Position numbers and translations under genes: made by a program | In this document: positions 1 to 9,165 of the stretch, piece by piece | Numbering within the stretch: position 1 is the first letter of the stretch | Layout of the letters: the number at the start of each line of letters is the position of its first letter | Notes under the pieces: generated by a model | Told to the model about the DNA's origin: nothing | Database searches by the model: none | Seen by the model: the letters and a program-made list of their open reading frames with translations, nothing else | DNA from: Gemmiger sp. An194 | GTDB taxonomy: Bacteria; Bacillota; Clostridia; Oscillospirales; Ruminococcaceae | Direction: 5' to 3' | Assembly (NCBI RefSeq): GCF_002160145.1 | Contig: NZ_NFKA01000015.1 | Span: 1-64,000 of the forward strand | Length of the DNA: 64,000 nt

Positions 1-56
1 TATTGTAGCAAAAGGAGGTTCTTTTTTTACCGTTTCAACGCTCGTGCTCTTCTCGT

Positions 57-75
57 CCACAAGCATAGCTTGTGG
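57..75. repeat. short perfect inverted repeat at the window edge
   Basis: Two 8-base arms (CCACAAGC and GCTTGTGG) enclose a 3-base loop. It may end a transcript entering from the left or simply be a hairpin; there is no strong T-run. Nothing else is recognisable in bases 1-90. Confidence 0.4.
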
Positions 76-90
76 TTCTTATATGAACAG

Positions 91-127
91 AAAAACCCCG
101 GAAATCCGAGGATTTCCAGGGTTTTTG
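91..127 (-). terminator. Rho-independent terminator of rplM-rpsI
   Basis: A-rich and T-rich flanks enclose a stem made of AAAAACCCCGGAAATCC and the matching GGATTTCCAGGGTTTTT with a GAG loop. It lies 18 bases beyond the rpsI stop on the minus strand and could work in both directions. Confidence 0.85.
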
Positions 128-144
128 AAGGTTTCTGATAACGA

Positions 145-543
145 TTAGCGCTTGCTGAACTGGGGAGCGCGACGGGCAGCCTTCAGACCGTACTTCTTAC
201 GTTCCTTCATACGAGGATCGCGGGTCAGGAAGCCAGCCTTCTTCAGAGCGGGGCGCAGGTTCTCGTCGTACTGCAGCAGGGCGCGAGCCAGGCCGTGACG
301 GATAGCGCCAGCCTGACCGGAAACACCGCCGCCGCCAACGCGAACGACCAGGTCGAACTTGCCTTCAACCTCGGCCACAGCCAGAGGCTGACGAACGATC
401 AGCTTCAGGGTCTCCAGGCCGAAGTAATCATCGATATCGCGGCCGTTGATGGTGATCTTGCCGGTACCGTTGTAAACGCGAACACGGGCAACGGAATTCT
501 TACGACGACCGGTGCCGTAGAAGTAAGGTTTAGTCTCGTACAT
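145..543 (-). CDS. rpsI: 30S ribosomal protein S9
   Basis: The 132-residue product is full length for bacterial S9, a small-subunit protein whose C-terminal tail reaches the P-site tRNA. The conserved opening ([16 protein letters not shown]), the [19 protein letters not shown] block and the basic tail ending in FSKR are all present. It follows rplM by 16 bases, the normal rplM-rpsI order. The ATG is preceded by a GGAGG-type ribosome binding site. Identity is clear. Confidence 0.98.
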   Translation of the reverse strand: MYETKPYFYGTGRRKNSVARVRVYNGTGKITINGRDIDDYFGLETLKLIVRQPLAVAEVEGKFDLVVRVGGGGVSGQAGAIRHGLARALLQYDENLRPALKKAGFLTRDPRMKERKKYGLKAARRAPQFSKR

Positions 544-559
544 ACTCTATTGCCTCCTA

Positions 560-988
560 TTAAAACTCGTAAACTTCGGGCTTCTGGGCAGCCTGCTCGT
601 GCTGAGCACCCTTGTAGCAGCGCAGACGGGTCATGGCCTTGGCACCCAGGGTGTTGGAGGGGATCATGCCCTTAATGGCAACGTACATAGCCTTGTCGGA
701 GTTCTCCGCCATCAGGGTCTTGTACTGGATCTCCTTCAGGCCGCCGACCCAACCGGAGTGCGTACGGTAGTACTTCTTCTCCAGCTTCTTGCCGGTCAGA
801 ACAGCCTGGTCGCAGTTGATCACGATTACGTGATCGCCGCAGTCCACGTTGGGGGTAAAGGTAACCTTGTTCTTGCCACGCAGCAGAACAGCAGCCTGGG
901 CAGCAACGCGGCCGAGGGGCTTGCCCGCGGCGTCGATCACATACCACTTGCGCTCGATCTGGGCGGGTTTAGCGAGAGTAGTGCTCAT
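560..988 (-). CDS. rplM: 50S ribosomal protein L13
   Basis: L13 is an early-assembling large-subunit protein. The 142-residue product contains the typical RKWYVIDAAGKPLGR start, the GDHVIVINCD block and the YYRTHSGWVGGLKE segment. A longer frame exists upstream to 1045, but the ATG at 988 has AGGAGG about eight bases before it, so this start was chosen. It is first in the rplM-rpsI operon, read from the consensus promoter at 1077-1105. Confidence 0.97.
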   Translation of the reverse strand: MSTTLAKPAQIERKWYVIDAAGKPLGRVAAQAAVLLRGKNKVTFTPNVDCGDHVIVINCDQAVLTGKKLEKKYYRTHSGWVGGLKEIQYKTLMAENSDKAMYVAIKGMIPSNTLGAKAMTRLRCYKGAQHEQAAQKPEVYEF

Positions 989-1076
989 GTCGATTTTCCT
1001 CCTGAATTTGTTTTGAACAGTCGCGCCGGTGGGCGCGGGAAACATTCCATTGAAAGCGCACTTTGACGCAAGAGTG

Positions 1077-1105
1077 ATTATATCTTACTTTGCCCGCCGC
1101 GTCAA
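1077..1105 (-). promoter_or_regulatory. sigma-A promoter of rplM-rpsI
   Basis: On the minus strand TTGACG, a 17-base spacer and TATAAT stand about 90 bases upstream of rplM. This is near-consensus and correctly oriented. Confidence 0.85.
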
Positions 1106-1218
1106 GCACTTTTTTCGATATTTTTAATTTAATCTGGTCAAACTCTTTTATTCTCTCTCTGGCTCTTGTTTTCTCTCGTTTTCTCAAATTCGATTTTTTC
1201 AAAAAGTTTTGCAAAAGT

Positions 1219-1408
1219 TTGTGCAAGCTGCCCGCCGCATGGTATAATGGCCGCAGCCGGTCGCAGAACGCCCGAGTCCGCCCATGGATTTCCGCTTTTT
1301 TGCCCGGCAAAAAGAAGGATTTTTTGTTCGCAAACCGGCAAGGCATGCTATAATATAGGGTGGGCTTTTTGCCGGCGGCATAGCCTTTCTTTTATAATAC
1401 TATATAAT
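1219..1408 (+). promoter_or_regulatory. several -10-like boxes upstream of the ttcA-like gene
   Basis: The gene-free stretch 1106-1431 is AT-rich and holds four TATAAT boxes on the plus strand (1243, 1349, 1393, 1403). The first has TTGTGC 18 bases upstream (1219-1224). The second has TTGTTC 19 bases upstream (1324-1329). I see no gene or RNA element here. Which box is used cannot be told from sequence. Confidence 0.5.
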
Positions 1409-1431
1409 ATCAAACGAAAGGTGGTACTGCC

Positions 1432-2160
1432 ATGCAGCGGCTGGAAGGCCTGATGCGCAAAGCCATTCAAGAATACAAAATGATCGAGCCCGGCGACCGG
1501 ATCTGCGTGGGCGTTTCCGGCGGCAAGGACAGCGTGGCCCTCACCGTGGGTCTGGCCCATCTGCGCCGTTACATGAAAATCCCCTTCGAGGTGATAGCGG
1601 TGAGCCTGGACCCTCAGTTCAGCGGCAAGTCCACCGACTACGCACCTCTGGCGGAGCTCTTCGCCAAGCTGGAGGTGCCCTTCGAGATCCGGCGGTCCAA
1701 CATCGGGGCCATCGTGTTTGATGTACGCAAGGAACCCAACCCCTGCGCCCTCTGCGCCAAGATGCGCCGTGGCCTTTTGCACGACACCGCCAAGGAGCTG
1801 GGCTGCAACAAGGTGGCGCTGGGCCACCATCTGGACGACGCCATCGAGACCTTTTATATGAATCTTTGGGGCGAGGGGCGGCTGGGCTGCTTCTCTCCGG
1901 TGACCTATCTCTCCCGCAAGGACCTGACCATGATCCGGCCCATGATCCTTGCCACCGAGAGCGACGTGCGCCGCGCAGTGAAGCATGAAGAGCTTCCGAT
2001 CGTGAAAAGCGCCTGTCCGGCGGATGGCGCCACCCGCCGCCAGGAGATGAAGGAATACGTGGCCGCCATGTGCCGCAAGGACAAGGCCTTCCGCCAGAAA
2101 ATGCTGGGAGCCATGCAGGGCGCGGACCTGGATGGCTGGGCCCCTGTGGCCAAGGGCTGA
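1432..2160 (+). CDS. ttcA: TtcA-family tRNA sulfurtransferase (PP-loop ATPase)
   Basis: This 242-residue protein belongs to the PP-loop ATP pyrophosphatase superfamily, TtcA branch, which makes 2-thiocytidine in tRNA using an iron-sulfur cluster. The PP-loop SGGKDS is at residues 29-34. A CALC pair near residue 105 and a later Cys in KSACPADG fit the three cluster ligands of TtcA. An AAAGGTGG ribosome binding site precedes the ATG. It heads a plus-strand series with alr and others, 45 bases before alr. Family is clear; the exact tRNA product in Clostridia is inferred. Confidence 0.85.
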   Translation: MQRLEGLMRKAIQEYKMIEPGDRICVGVSGGKDSVALTVGLAHLRRYMKIPFEVIAVSLDPQFSGKSTDYAPLAELFAKLEVPFEIRRSNIGAIVFDVRKEPNPCALCAKMRRGLLHDTAKELGCNKVALGHHLDDAIETFYMNLWGEGRLGCFSPVTYLSRKDLTMIRPMILATESDVRRAVKHEELPIVKSACPADGATRRQEMKEYVAAMCRKDKAFRQKMLGAMQGADLDGWAPVAKG

Positions 2161-2205
2161 CGGCATCCAGCCCCTTTCAACACGATAACATCGAGGTGTT
2201 TTGGT

Positions 2206-3384
2206 TTGAATTTCGAAAAGCATTGCTGGGCTGAGGTGGATCTGGACGCACTGGCCCATAATTTCCGGCTGCTGCAGCAGCACGCCGGGTTCGCCGCCGT
2301 GTGCGCGGTGGTCAAGGCCGGTGCCTATGGCCACGGCGACGGCATCGTCTGCCGCACGCTGGCGGACGCGGGTGCCAAGTGGTTTGCGGTGAGCTGTCTG
2401 GCCGAGGCGCTGCACCTGCGCAGCGGCGGTGTGACCGGTGAGATTTTGATCCTGGGCCACACCGACCCGACTTGCGCAGCTACTCTCGCCTGCCACCGGC
2501 TGACTCAGGCGGTGTTCAGCCCGGAATATGCCCGGGTTCTGAGCAGCGCGGCGCTGGAGGCAGGCGCCCGGGTGCGCTGCCATCTGAAGATCGACACCGG
2601 CATGGGCCGGCTGGGCTTCATTGCCCGCTGCGAGGAGGACATTCCCGCCTGTCTGGACCAGCTGGAGGCCTGCTTCGGTCTGGAGGGGCTGGAGATCACC
2701 GGCATGTTCCAGCATTTCGCGGTGGCGGACAGCCACGCGGCAGCGGACGTGGAATACACCAACCGCCAGCACAGCCTGTTTGTGCAGGTGAAAGAGAGTC
2801 TGGAGGCCCGGGGCCACAAGCTGCGCACCGTGCACTGTTGCAACTCCGCCGCTCTGGTGGAGCACCCGGAATGGGGCATGGATCTGGTGCGGCCGGGCAT
2901 CGTGCTCTACGGCTGTGACCCCAGCGACGAGGTTCATCTGGACGGCCTGCGCCCGGTGCTTACCTTAAAGACCGTGGTGAGCCAGGTGAAAGAGCTGCTG
3001 CCCGGTCAGGCTCTCAGCTACGGGCTGCAGTTCACCGCCGACGCGCCCCGCAAGGTGGCCACCCTCTGCGTGGGCTATGCGGACGGCTATCCCCGCCTGC
3101 TTTCCGGCAAGGGCGTCTGCTCCATCGGCGGGCATGCCGCACCGGTGCTGGGCCGGGTCTGCATGGACCAGATGATGGTGGACGTGACCGGTCTGGACAA
3201 CGTGCAGGAGGGAGACGAGGCCGTTGTATTCGGCGGTCCCGGTGCCGACAGCCTGAACGATGTGGCAAACAAGGTCGGCAGCATTCCCTACGAGATCATG
3301 TGCGGTCTGGCGCTGCGCGTTCCCCGGGTCTACCTGCGGGAGGGCCGGTGTGTGGCCATTGCAGATTATCTGAAACAGATGTAA
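2206..3384 (+). CDS. alr: alanine racemase
   Basis: The PLP-dependent enzyme interconverts L- and D-alanine for peptidoglycan. The 392-residue product shows the PLP-lysine motif VVKAGAYGHG near residue 36 and the catalytic tyrosine motif ALSYGLQF in the C-terminal beta domain, both normal. The start is TTG at 2206, supported by GAGGTG eight bases upstream; no better ATG lies nearby. It sits in a plus-strand run of genes transcribed in the same direction. Confidence 0.97.
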   Translation: MNFEKHCWAEVDLDALAHNFRLLQQHAGFAAVCAVVKAGAYGHGDGIVCRTLADAGAKWFAVSCLAEALHLRSGGVTGEILILGHTDPTCAATLACHRLTQAVFSPEYARVLSSAALEAGARVRCHLKIDTGMGRLGFIARCEEDIPACLDQLEACFGLEGLEITGMFQHFAVADSHAAADVEYTNRQHSLFVQVKESLEARGHKLRTVHCCNSAALVEHPEWGMDLVRPGIVLYGCDPSDEVHLDGLRPVLTLKTVVSQVKELLPGQALSYGLQFTADAPRKVATLCVGYADGYPRLLSGKGVCSIGGHAAPVLGRVCMDQMMVDVTGLDNVQEGDEAVVFGGPGADSLNDVANKVGSIPYEIMCGLALRVPRVYLREGRCVAIADYLKQM

Positions 3385-3419
3385 AAAAGCAGCTGTGAAA
3401 ACGAAAGGATGTGCCCGCT

Positions 3420-3971
3420 ATGAGCAAGCTTTTGTGTGTTGTGGACTATCAGGTGGATTTTGTTTCCGGCGCGCTGGGCTTTGAAGCCGCCCGCGCCCTG
3501 GAAGCCCCTCTGGCGGAGCGGGTGAAGCAGGCCCTGGCCGATGGCTGGCAGGTACTGTTCACCCGCGACACCCACGGCGCGGAATATCTGACCAGCCGGG
3601 AGGGGCGCTTTCTGCCCCTTCCCCACTGTCTGAAGGGCAGCGAGGGCTGGCATCTCTATGGCCGGCTGGCGGAATACGAGCAGACCGTGCTGCCGGGCGT
3701 GGCTTTTCTGGACAAGCCCACCTTCGGTGCCGAGGGCCTGCCTGCCGCGGTGCGGGCGCTGTGCGGCGGCGAACCGGAGGAGATCGAGGTCTGCGGCGTG
3801 GTCACCAACATCTGCGTGGTGAGCAACGCCATTGTGCTGCACTCGGCCTTTTTGAACGCGGATATCACGGTGCGGTCGGACTTGTGCGCCGCCGGTGACC
3901 CGGCGGACCACGAAAACGCCCTGCGCCTTCTGAAGGGCATGGGCTACCGCATTGCGGAGGGCAGCCGGTGA
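3420..3971 (+). CDS. isochorismatase-family cysteine hydrolase (nicotinamidase-like)
   Basis: The 183-residue product has the catalytic triad of the isochorismatase/nicotinamidase fold: Asp in VVDYQVDF, Lys in LDKPTFGA and Cys in VVTNICVVSN. These enzymes hydrolyse small amides or vinyl ethers; nicotinamide is the most likely substrate here because of the N-terminal motif, but this is not proven. An in-frame GTG at 3411 is too close to the ribosome binding site at 3404-3409, so the ATG at 3420 was chosen. Its stop overlaps the next gene by four bases. Confidence 0.85.
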   Translation: MSKLLCVVDYQVDFVSGALGFEAARALEAPLAERVKQALADGWQVLFTRDTHGAEYLTSREGRFLPLPHCLKGSEGWHLYGRLAEYEQTVLPGVAFLDKPTFGAEGLPAAVRALCGGEPEEIEVCGVVTNICVVSNAIVLHSAFLNADITVRSDLCAAGDPADHENALRLLKGMGYRIAEGSR

Positions 3972-5506
3972 CCGGGCCGAACGTTCAGGCCGGGCTGCGC
4001 CGGGCGGTATGGCTGCTGTTTCTGGCCGCCTTCGCCTGCATATTTCTGGTGATTGGGCTGCGCGGTCATCTAGACCTTAGTGTCCGCAGGGTGGCGTTTT
4101 GTGCCCTGCTGGCGCTGGGTGCCTTTGCACTGCGCCGCTTTCTGCCTCTGGTGGACCGACTCAGCCCCGGCCGCTGGCGGGCAGTATTCGGCGGCGGTCT
4201 GGCGCTGTTGCTGGTGCTGCAGCTGGGCAGCGGTTTTCTGCTGTTGCAGGACCTGACCACCTCCCCCTTTGACACCGAGGCGGTGCTGCGCACTGCCACC
4301 GAGCTGGCGCAGGGTACCGTACCGGCATTATACAATGATTACTTTGCCAGTGTGGACACCAACGTTTTCTGCATGTTCGTGCTGTACTGGATGTACCGGC
4401 CGGTGTATCTGCTCACCGGAGCCACCGGTCCGGCCTGGGCCATGGGGCTGAATGCTTTGTGTCTGTTCATCGCGGCGGTGTGCGTATGCGGTGCGGCGGG
4501 GCTTCTGTGGGGCCGCCGGGGCAAGGCGGCGGCGCTTGTGCTCTGCCTTATCTTCCTGCCCTACTACATCTTCACCGCCTTTGTTTACACCGATACCATG
4601 GCCGCGCCGCTGGTGGCGGTCAGCCTGTGGGCCTTTCTGGCTCTGGAGAACCGCTGGGGCCGTCTTTCCCGAAGGGCCCGGCTGCTGGGCTGCGCCGGTC
4701 TTGGTATTCTTGTGGGGGCTGCTTTTCTGATGAAGGGCAACGCTCTGCTGCTCTACCCGGCCTTTGGTGTGTATCTGGCATTACGGCCCGGGTTCTGGGC
4801 CGGTTTGCGCCGCGCCTGGCGCAGTGCGCTGGCTGCTTTGCTGCTGTTCTGCCTGGGCAGTGCGGCGGTGATTTTCGGCTTCAACACCTACAAGTGGAAC
4901 TGCGGGCTGCTGGATCTTTCCCTGTATGATTCCATGCACACCCCCACCACCCACTGGATCATGATGGGACTGGAAAACGACGGCGCCTTCAACAACGAAA
5001 GCTTTGCCTACACCGGCCGCTACTCCACCATTGAGGAAAAAAAGGCCGCGAACCTGGCCCGCATCCGGACCAATCTGGAGCATCTGCTTTCCAGCCCGCA
5101 GAGCTTGGCCTGGCTGTTTTTCACCAAGGCGGAAACCGACTGGGCGGACGGGCTGTACACCGCACCCCAGATGGTAAACCTGGCACCTGTGCAGCGCACC
5201 TGGCTGCACGAATGGTTCTGTGTGGACGGCACACACGCGGGCCTGACCGCGGATTTCGGCCAGGCAGTTTACTGGCTGCTCTGGGCATCCGGCTTTGCGG
5301 CCGCGGTACGCGGGCTTTTAAACCGCCGCCGCATCGGCGATCATGGCCTGTTCTTCTGCACGATCTGCCTGCTGGGCAACCTGGTGTTCCTCACCCTGTG
5401 GGAGGCCAACGCCCGCTATCCGTTTTGTTATTCCTGCTGCCTGCTGCTGTTCGGGGCCGCCCTGCTGGCCGCGCCCCGCAGCGAAGAGCAAGGCACATTT
5501 CAATAA
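3968..5506 (+). CDS. polytopic membrane protein, GT-C glycosyltransferase-like
   Basis: The 512-residue protein has about ten hydrophobic spans. After the first spans it has an outside loop containing SPFDTEAVL and a later long soluble stretch (about residues 315-405), the layout of family 39-type GT-C glycosyltransferases that use lipid-linked sugars. No signature is strong enough to name a substrate. The GTG start overlaps the preceding stop (GTGA), suggesting translational coupling to the hydrolase gene. Confidence 0.6.
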   Translation: MTGPNVQAGLRRAVWLLFLAAFACIFLVIGLRGHLDLSVRRVAFCALLALGAFALRRFLPLVDRLSPGRWRAVFGGGLALLLVLQLGSGFLLLQDLTTSPFDTEAVLRTATELAQGTVPALYNDYFASVDTNVFCMFVLYWMYRPVYLLTGATGPAWAMGLNALCLFIAAVCVCGAAGLLWGRRGKAAALVLCLIFLPYYIFTAFVYTDTMAAPLVAVSLWAFLALENRWGRLSRRARLLGCAGLGILVGAAFLMKGNALLLYPAFGVYLALRPGFWAGLRRAWRSALAALLLFCLGSAAVIFGFNTYKWNCGLLDLSLYDSMHTPTTHWIMMGLENDGAFNNESFAYTGRYSTIEEKKAANLARIRTNLEHLLSSPQSLAWLFFTKAETDWADGLYTAPQMVNLAPVQRTWLHEWFCVDGTHAGLTADFGQAVYWLLWASGFAAAVRGLLNRRRIGDHGLFFCTICLLGNLVFLTLWEANARYPFCYSCCLLLFGAALLAAPRSEEQGTFQ

Positions 5507-5532
5507 AGTTTAAAATATAGGAGGAGACGTTT

Positions 5533-7338
5533 TTGGCAAGAGATAACATCCGCAATTTCTGCATCATTGCCCACATTGACCATGGCAAGAGCACCCTGGC
5601 CGACCGCATTCTGGAAAAGACCCACAGTGTGGACGAGCGCCAGATGGAGGACCAGCTGCTGGACAACATGGACCTGGAGCGGGAGCGCGGCATTACCATC
5701 AAGGCCCGCGCGGTGACCCTGAACTACAAGGCCCGTGACGGCAAGGATTACGAGTTCAACCTGATCGACACCCCGGGCCACGTGGACTTCGGCTACGAGG
5801 TGAGCCGCAGCCTGGCCGCCTGCGAGGGCGCGATTCTGGTGGTGGATTCCAGCCAGGGCGTGGAGGCCCAGACCCTGGCCAACACCTACATGGCTCTGGA
5901 GCATGACCTGGAGCTGGTGCCGATTTTGAACAAGATCGACCTGCCCAGCGCTGAGCCGGACCGCGTGGCTCAGGAAGTGGAGGATGTGATCGGTCTGCCC
6001 TGCCTGGACGCACCCCGGGTATCGGCCAAGATGGGCATCGGCATCGAGGATACCCTGGAGCAGGTGATTCAGGACATTCCCGCCCCCACCGGCGACGAGA
6101 ACGCCCCTCTGAAGGCCCTGATCTTCGACAGCGTTTACGACAGCTACAAGGGCGTAATCGTATACATCCGCGTATTTGACGGAACCGTGAAGGCGGGCGA
6201 CACCGTGCGCATGATGGCCACCGGCGCGGAATTCACCCTGGTGGAGGTGGGCCGGATGGGCGCCACCAGCCTGACCCCCTGCGACAAGCTGCAGGCGGGT
6301 GAGGTAGGTTATCTGACCGCCAGCATCAAGACTGTACAGGATACCCGTGTGGGCGATACCGTGACCCTGGTATCCAACCCCACCCCGGAACCGCTGCCCG
6401 GCTACCGCAAGGTGACCCCCATGGTTTTCTGTGGCATCTACCCGGTCGACGGTTCCCAGTACCCGGACCTGAAGGACGCGCTGGAGAAGCTGCAGCTGAA
6501 CGACGCTTCCCTGAGCTTTGAGCCGGAGACCAGTGTGGCGCTGGGCTTTGGCTTCCGCTGCGGTTTCCTGGGTCTTCTGCATCTGGACATCATCACCCAG
6601 CGTCTGGAGCGCGAGTTCGATCTGGATCTGATCACCACCGCGCCCAGCGTAGAATATCGCATCACCATGACCGATGGCGAGGTGAAGGTGATTGAGAACC
6701 CCTCCGACTACCCCGATCCGGGCCGGATCGCCAAGCAGGAGGAGCCGGTTGTGGATGCGCACATCTACACTCCCAGCGAGTATGTGGGCAGCCTGATGGA
6801 TCTGTGTCAGGACCGGCGCGGTACCATGATCGACATGAAGTATCTGGACGCGACCCGCGTGGACCTGCACTACGAGCTGCCTCTGGGCGAGATCGTTTAC
6901 GATTTCTTCGACGCCATTAAGAGCCGCAGCCGCGGTTACGCCAGCTACGATTACGAGATGAAGGGCTTTAAAGAATCCAAGCTGGTGAAGCTGGACATGC
7001 TGCTGAACGGCGACATGGTGGATGCCCTGTCCATGATCGTACATGCGGACAAGGCCTATGCCAAGGGCCGTCGTCTGGCGGAGCGTTTGAAGGAAAACAT
7101 TCCCCGTCAGATGTTCGAGATTCCCATTCAGGCAGCCATCGGCGGCAAGGTCATTGCCCGTGAGACCGTGAAGGCCATGCGCAAGGACGTGCTGGCCAAG
7201 TGCTACGGCGGCGATATCACCCGTAAGAAAAAGCTGCTGGAAAAGCAGAAGGAAGGCAAAAAGAAGATGCGTCAGCTCGGCAGCGTAGAACTGCCCAGCG
7301 AGGCCTTCACCGCCGTCCTCAAACTCGACGAAGATTGA
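5533..7338 (+). CDS. lepA: elongation factor 4 (LepA, ribosomal back-translocase)
   Basis: LepA is a GTPase that acts on stalled or mistranslocated ribosomes. The 601-residue product has the P-loop AHIDHGKST, switch [10 protein letters not shown] and the NKIDLP motif. It also carries the LepA-specific C-terminal part with [25 protein letters not shown]. The start is TTG with GGAGGAG upstream. Length and domain order are normal. It ends the series that begins at ttcA. Confidence 0.98.
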   Translation: MARDNIRNFCIIAHIDHGKSTLADRILEKTHSVDERQMEDQLLDNMDLERERGITIKARAVTLNYKARDGKDYEFNLIDTPGHVDFGYEVSRSLAACEGAILVVDSSQGVEAQTLANTYMALEHDLELVPILNKIDLPSAEPDRVAQEVEDVIGLPCLDAPRVSAKMGIGIEDTLEQVIQDIPAPTGDENAPLKALIFDSVYDSYKGVIVYIRVFDGTVKAGDTVRMMATGAEFTLVEVGRMGATSLTPCDKLQAGEVGYLTASIKTVQDTRVGDTVTLVSNPTPEPLPGYRKVTPMVFCGIYPVDGSQYPDLKDALEKLQLNDASLSFEPETSVALGFGFRCGFLGLLHLDIITQRLEREFDLDLITTAPSVEYRITMTDGEVKVIENPSDYPDPGRIAKQEEPVVDAHIYTPSEYVGSLMDLCQDRRGTMIDMKYLDATRVDLHYELPLGEIVYDFFDAIKSRSRGYASYDYEMKGFKESKLVKLDMLLNGDMVDALSMIVHADKAYAKGRRLAERLKENIPRQMFEIPIQAAIGGKVIARETVKAMRKDVLAKCYGGDITRKKKLLEKQKEGKKKMRQLGSVELPSEAFTAVLKLDED

Positions 7339-7343
7339 TTTAT

Positions 7344-7650
7344 CGGACTCGACCGTTGATTGGGGTGGAGCACGCAAGCCGGTACGCATCGGGCTTTCCT
7401 CAGCAAAAACCTCCGGCTGCCTTTTTTAGCGGACTCGACCGGCCATTGGGGTGCGGTACGCAATCCGGTACGCACCGGGTTTTCCTCAGCAAGATTCGCC
7501 AGCTGCCTTTGGCGGACTCGACCGGCCATTGGGGTACGATATGCAAGCCGGTACGCATCGGGCTTTTCTCATCAAAAGCCTCCAGCTGCCTTTTTGGCGG
7601 ACCCGACCGGGCACCGGGGTGCGATACGCAAGCCGTTCCGCCCGGCCAAT
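7344..7650. repeat. three and a half tandem copies of a non-coding ~85 bp repeat
   Basis: Units begin with CGGACTCGACCG or a close variant at 7344, 7430, 7513 and 7598, giving periods of 86, 83 and 85 bases; the fourth copy is cut short. Each unit carries GGGGT(A/G)CG, an ACGCAAGCCGGTACGCA-like block, a CTTTYCTCA block and CAGCTGCC. Because periods are not all multiples of three and open frames exist on both strands, the apparent reading frames are not taken as genes. There are no unique spacers, so this is not a CRISPR array. Confidence 0.85.
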
Positions 7651-7720
7651 TAAAATCCGTGCCGCGGTGCGGCACACCTTACTTCTTCACTATTCACTCT
7701 TCATTATTCACTCAAAACTC

Positions 7721-7759
7721 CCCGGCGGCAGGTTTTCTCCTGCCCGCCGGGCTTTTTTA
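7721..7759 (+). terminator. Rho-independent terminator after the repeat tract
   Basis: CCCGGCGGCAGG and CCTGCCCGCCGGG form a stem with one bulged base and a six-base loop, followed by CTTTTTTATTTTTT. It probably ends the lepA transcript, about 380 bases past the lepA stop. Confidence 0.85.
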
Positions 7760-7788
7760 TTTTTTCTGCTCCTTTTGCATTTCTCATA

Positions 7789-7839
7789 TTGACATTTATC
7801 TATCTATGCAGTATACTCTCACATAGACAAAGTTCTATG
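7789..7839 (+). promoter_or_regulatory. consensus promoter and ArsR operator of the ars operon
   Basis: TTGACA (7789-7794), a 17-base spacer and TATACT (7812-7817) make a near-perfect promoter. Just downstream is the perfect inverted repeat CATAGA-N6-TCTATG (7822-7839), with an extra TCTATG half-site at 7803-7808 inside the spacer. The layout fits repression by the first gene product. Confidence 0.85.
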
Positions 7840-7852
7840 CGAGGTGATTTAC

Positions 7853-8152
7853 ATGGTCGCTGCCGATGTTGCCCTGCTCTGCAAGGCTCTTGGCGATACC
7901 AACCGGCTGCAGATCGTTCAGATGCTTTCCGATGGCGAAAAGTGCGGCTGCAAGCTGCTGGAACAGTTTCAGTTTACCCAGCCCACCCTTTCCCATCACA
8001 TGAAGATTCTGTGCGAGTGCGGTCTGGTCAATGCCCGCAAGGAGGGCAAATGGTCCCATTATTCCCTGAACCGGGAAACTCTGGAGGCTCTGCAGTCCTT
8101 TCTGGGCGGTCTGGGCAAAAACTGTGAATGCAAGGAGGCGTGCTGCCAATGA
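7853..8152 (+). CDS. arsR: ArsR-family metalloid-responsive repressor
   Basis: The 99-residue winged-helix protein has the ArsR recognition-helix region QPTLSHHMKILCECGLV. A CxC pair in GEKCGCKLL occupies the place of the arsenite-sensing cysteines of classical ArsR. The C-terminus carries further cysteines (CECKEACC). A GTG at 7844 lies inside the ribosome binding site GAGGTG, so the ATG at 7853 is the start. The stop overlaps the permease start (ATGA). It likely represses its own operon through the inverted repeat at 7822. Confidence 0.92.
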   Translation: MVAADVALLCKALGDTNRLQIVQMLSDGEKCGCKLLEQFQFTQPTLSHHMKILCECGLVNARKEGKWSHYSLNRETLEALQSFLGGLGKNCECKEACCQ

Positions 8153-9147
8153 TCTGGACTTTTCTCCAGGACCAGATCCTGGGCATGAAATGGCTGAACA
8201 GCGCCATCGGCTCTTTGCTCAGCGCGCTTGGGTTGGACACCGCCTCCCGGCTGGGCGGCAGCCTGCAATTCTTTTTGTACGATGTGATTAAGATCACCAT
8301 CCTGCTGTGTGCGCTGATCTTCCTTATCTCCTACATTCAAAGCTACTTCCCGCCCGAGCGCAGCAAAAAAATCATCGGTCGTTTCCACGGCCTGGGAGCC
8401 AACTGCATCGCCGCTCTTCTGGGCACCGTCACCCCCTTCTGCTCCTGCTCCTCCATCCCCCTGTTCATGGGCTTCACCAGCGCGGGTCTTCCCCTGGGTG
8501 TCACCTTCTCCTTTCTGATTTCTTCCCCCATGGTGGACCTGGGCAGCCTGATTCTGCTTGCCAGCATCTTCGGCGCCAAGGTGGCCGTGACCTATGTGAT
8601 CGTGGGTCTGGTCATCGCTGTACTAGGCGGCAGCCTGATCGAGGCGCTGCACATGGAGCGCCATGTGGAGGACTTCATCCTCAAGGCGGGCAGTGTGGAC
8701 ATTCAGGCCCCCACCCTGACCCGCAAGGACCGACTGATCTATGCCAAGGAGCAGATGCTGGGCACCTTCCAAAAGGTTTTCCCCTACATTCTGGTGGGCG
8801 TGGGCATTGGCGCCATCATTCACAACTGGATTCCCGAGGCCTGGGTGGAGACCGTTCTGGGCAGCAGCAACCCCTTCGGCGTGATCCTGGCGGTTCTGGT
8901 GGGTGTTCCCATGTACGCGGACATCTTCGGTACCATTCCGGTGGCTGAAGCTTTGCTTTCCAAAGGCGCGCAGCTGGGTACCATCCTCAGCTTTATGATG
9001 GCGGTCACCACCCTGTCGCTGCCCTCCATGATTATGCTGCGCAAGGCCATCAAGCCCCGCCTGCTGGCCCTGTTTGTGGCCATCTGCACCGCCGGCATCA
9101 TCCTGGTGGGCTACTTTTTCAACGCAACTCAATTCCTTTTTGTTTAA
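8149..9147 (+). CDS. arsP: ArsP-type permease (UPF0718/DUF318 family)
   Basis: The 332-residue membrane protein has about eight to ten hydrophobic spans and the family cysteine motif TPFCSCSSIPLF. ArsP members export trivalent organoarsenicals, and relatives occur with metal resistance; the position between arsR and arsC supports an arsenic role. Start ATG 8149 overlaps the arsR stop, and AAGGAGG is 11 bases upstream. The exact substrate (organic or inorganic As) cannot be read from sequence. Confidence 0.85.
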   Translation: MIWTFLQDQILGMKWLNSAIGSLLSALGLDTASRLGGSLQFFLYDVIKITILLCALIFLISYIQSYFPPERSKKIIGRFHGLGANCIAALLGTVTPFCSCSSIPLFMGFTSAGLPLGVTFSFLISSPMVDLGSLILLASIFGAKVAVTYVIVGLVIAVLGGSLIEALHMERHVEDFILKAGSVDIQAPTLTRKDRLIYAKEQMLGTFQKVFPYILVGVGIGAIIHNWIPEAWVETVLGSSNPFGVILAVLVGVPMYADIFGTIPVAEALLSKGAQLGTILSFMMAVTTLSLPSMIMLRKAIKPRLLALFVAICTAGIILVGYFFNATQFLFV

Positions 9148-9165
9148 TCAGAGGAGGTTATTACA

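Noticed and set aside
1348-2937. Long minus-strand frame of 529 residues
   Set aside because: It lies opposite the ttcA-like and alr genes, which have clear motifs, and it has no recognisable domain.
7344-7650. CRISPR array
   Set aside because: Units are about 85 bp, directly adjoining and diverged, with no unique spacers and no cas genes nearby.
7335-7826. Several overlapping open frames of 60-160 residues across the repeat tract
   Set aside because: They follow the DNA repeat in changing frames, have no ribosome binding site and exist on both strands; they are products of GC-rich repeats.
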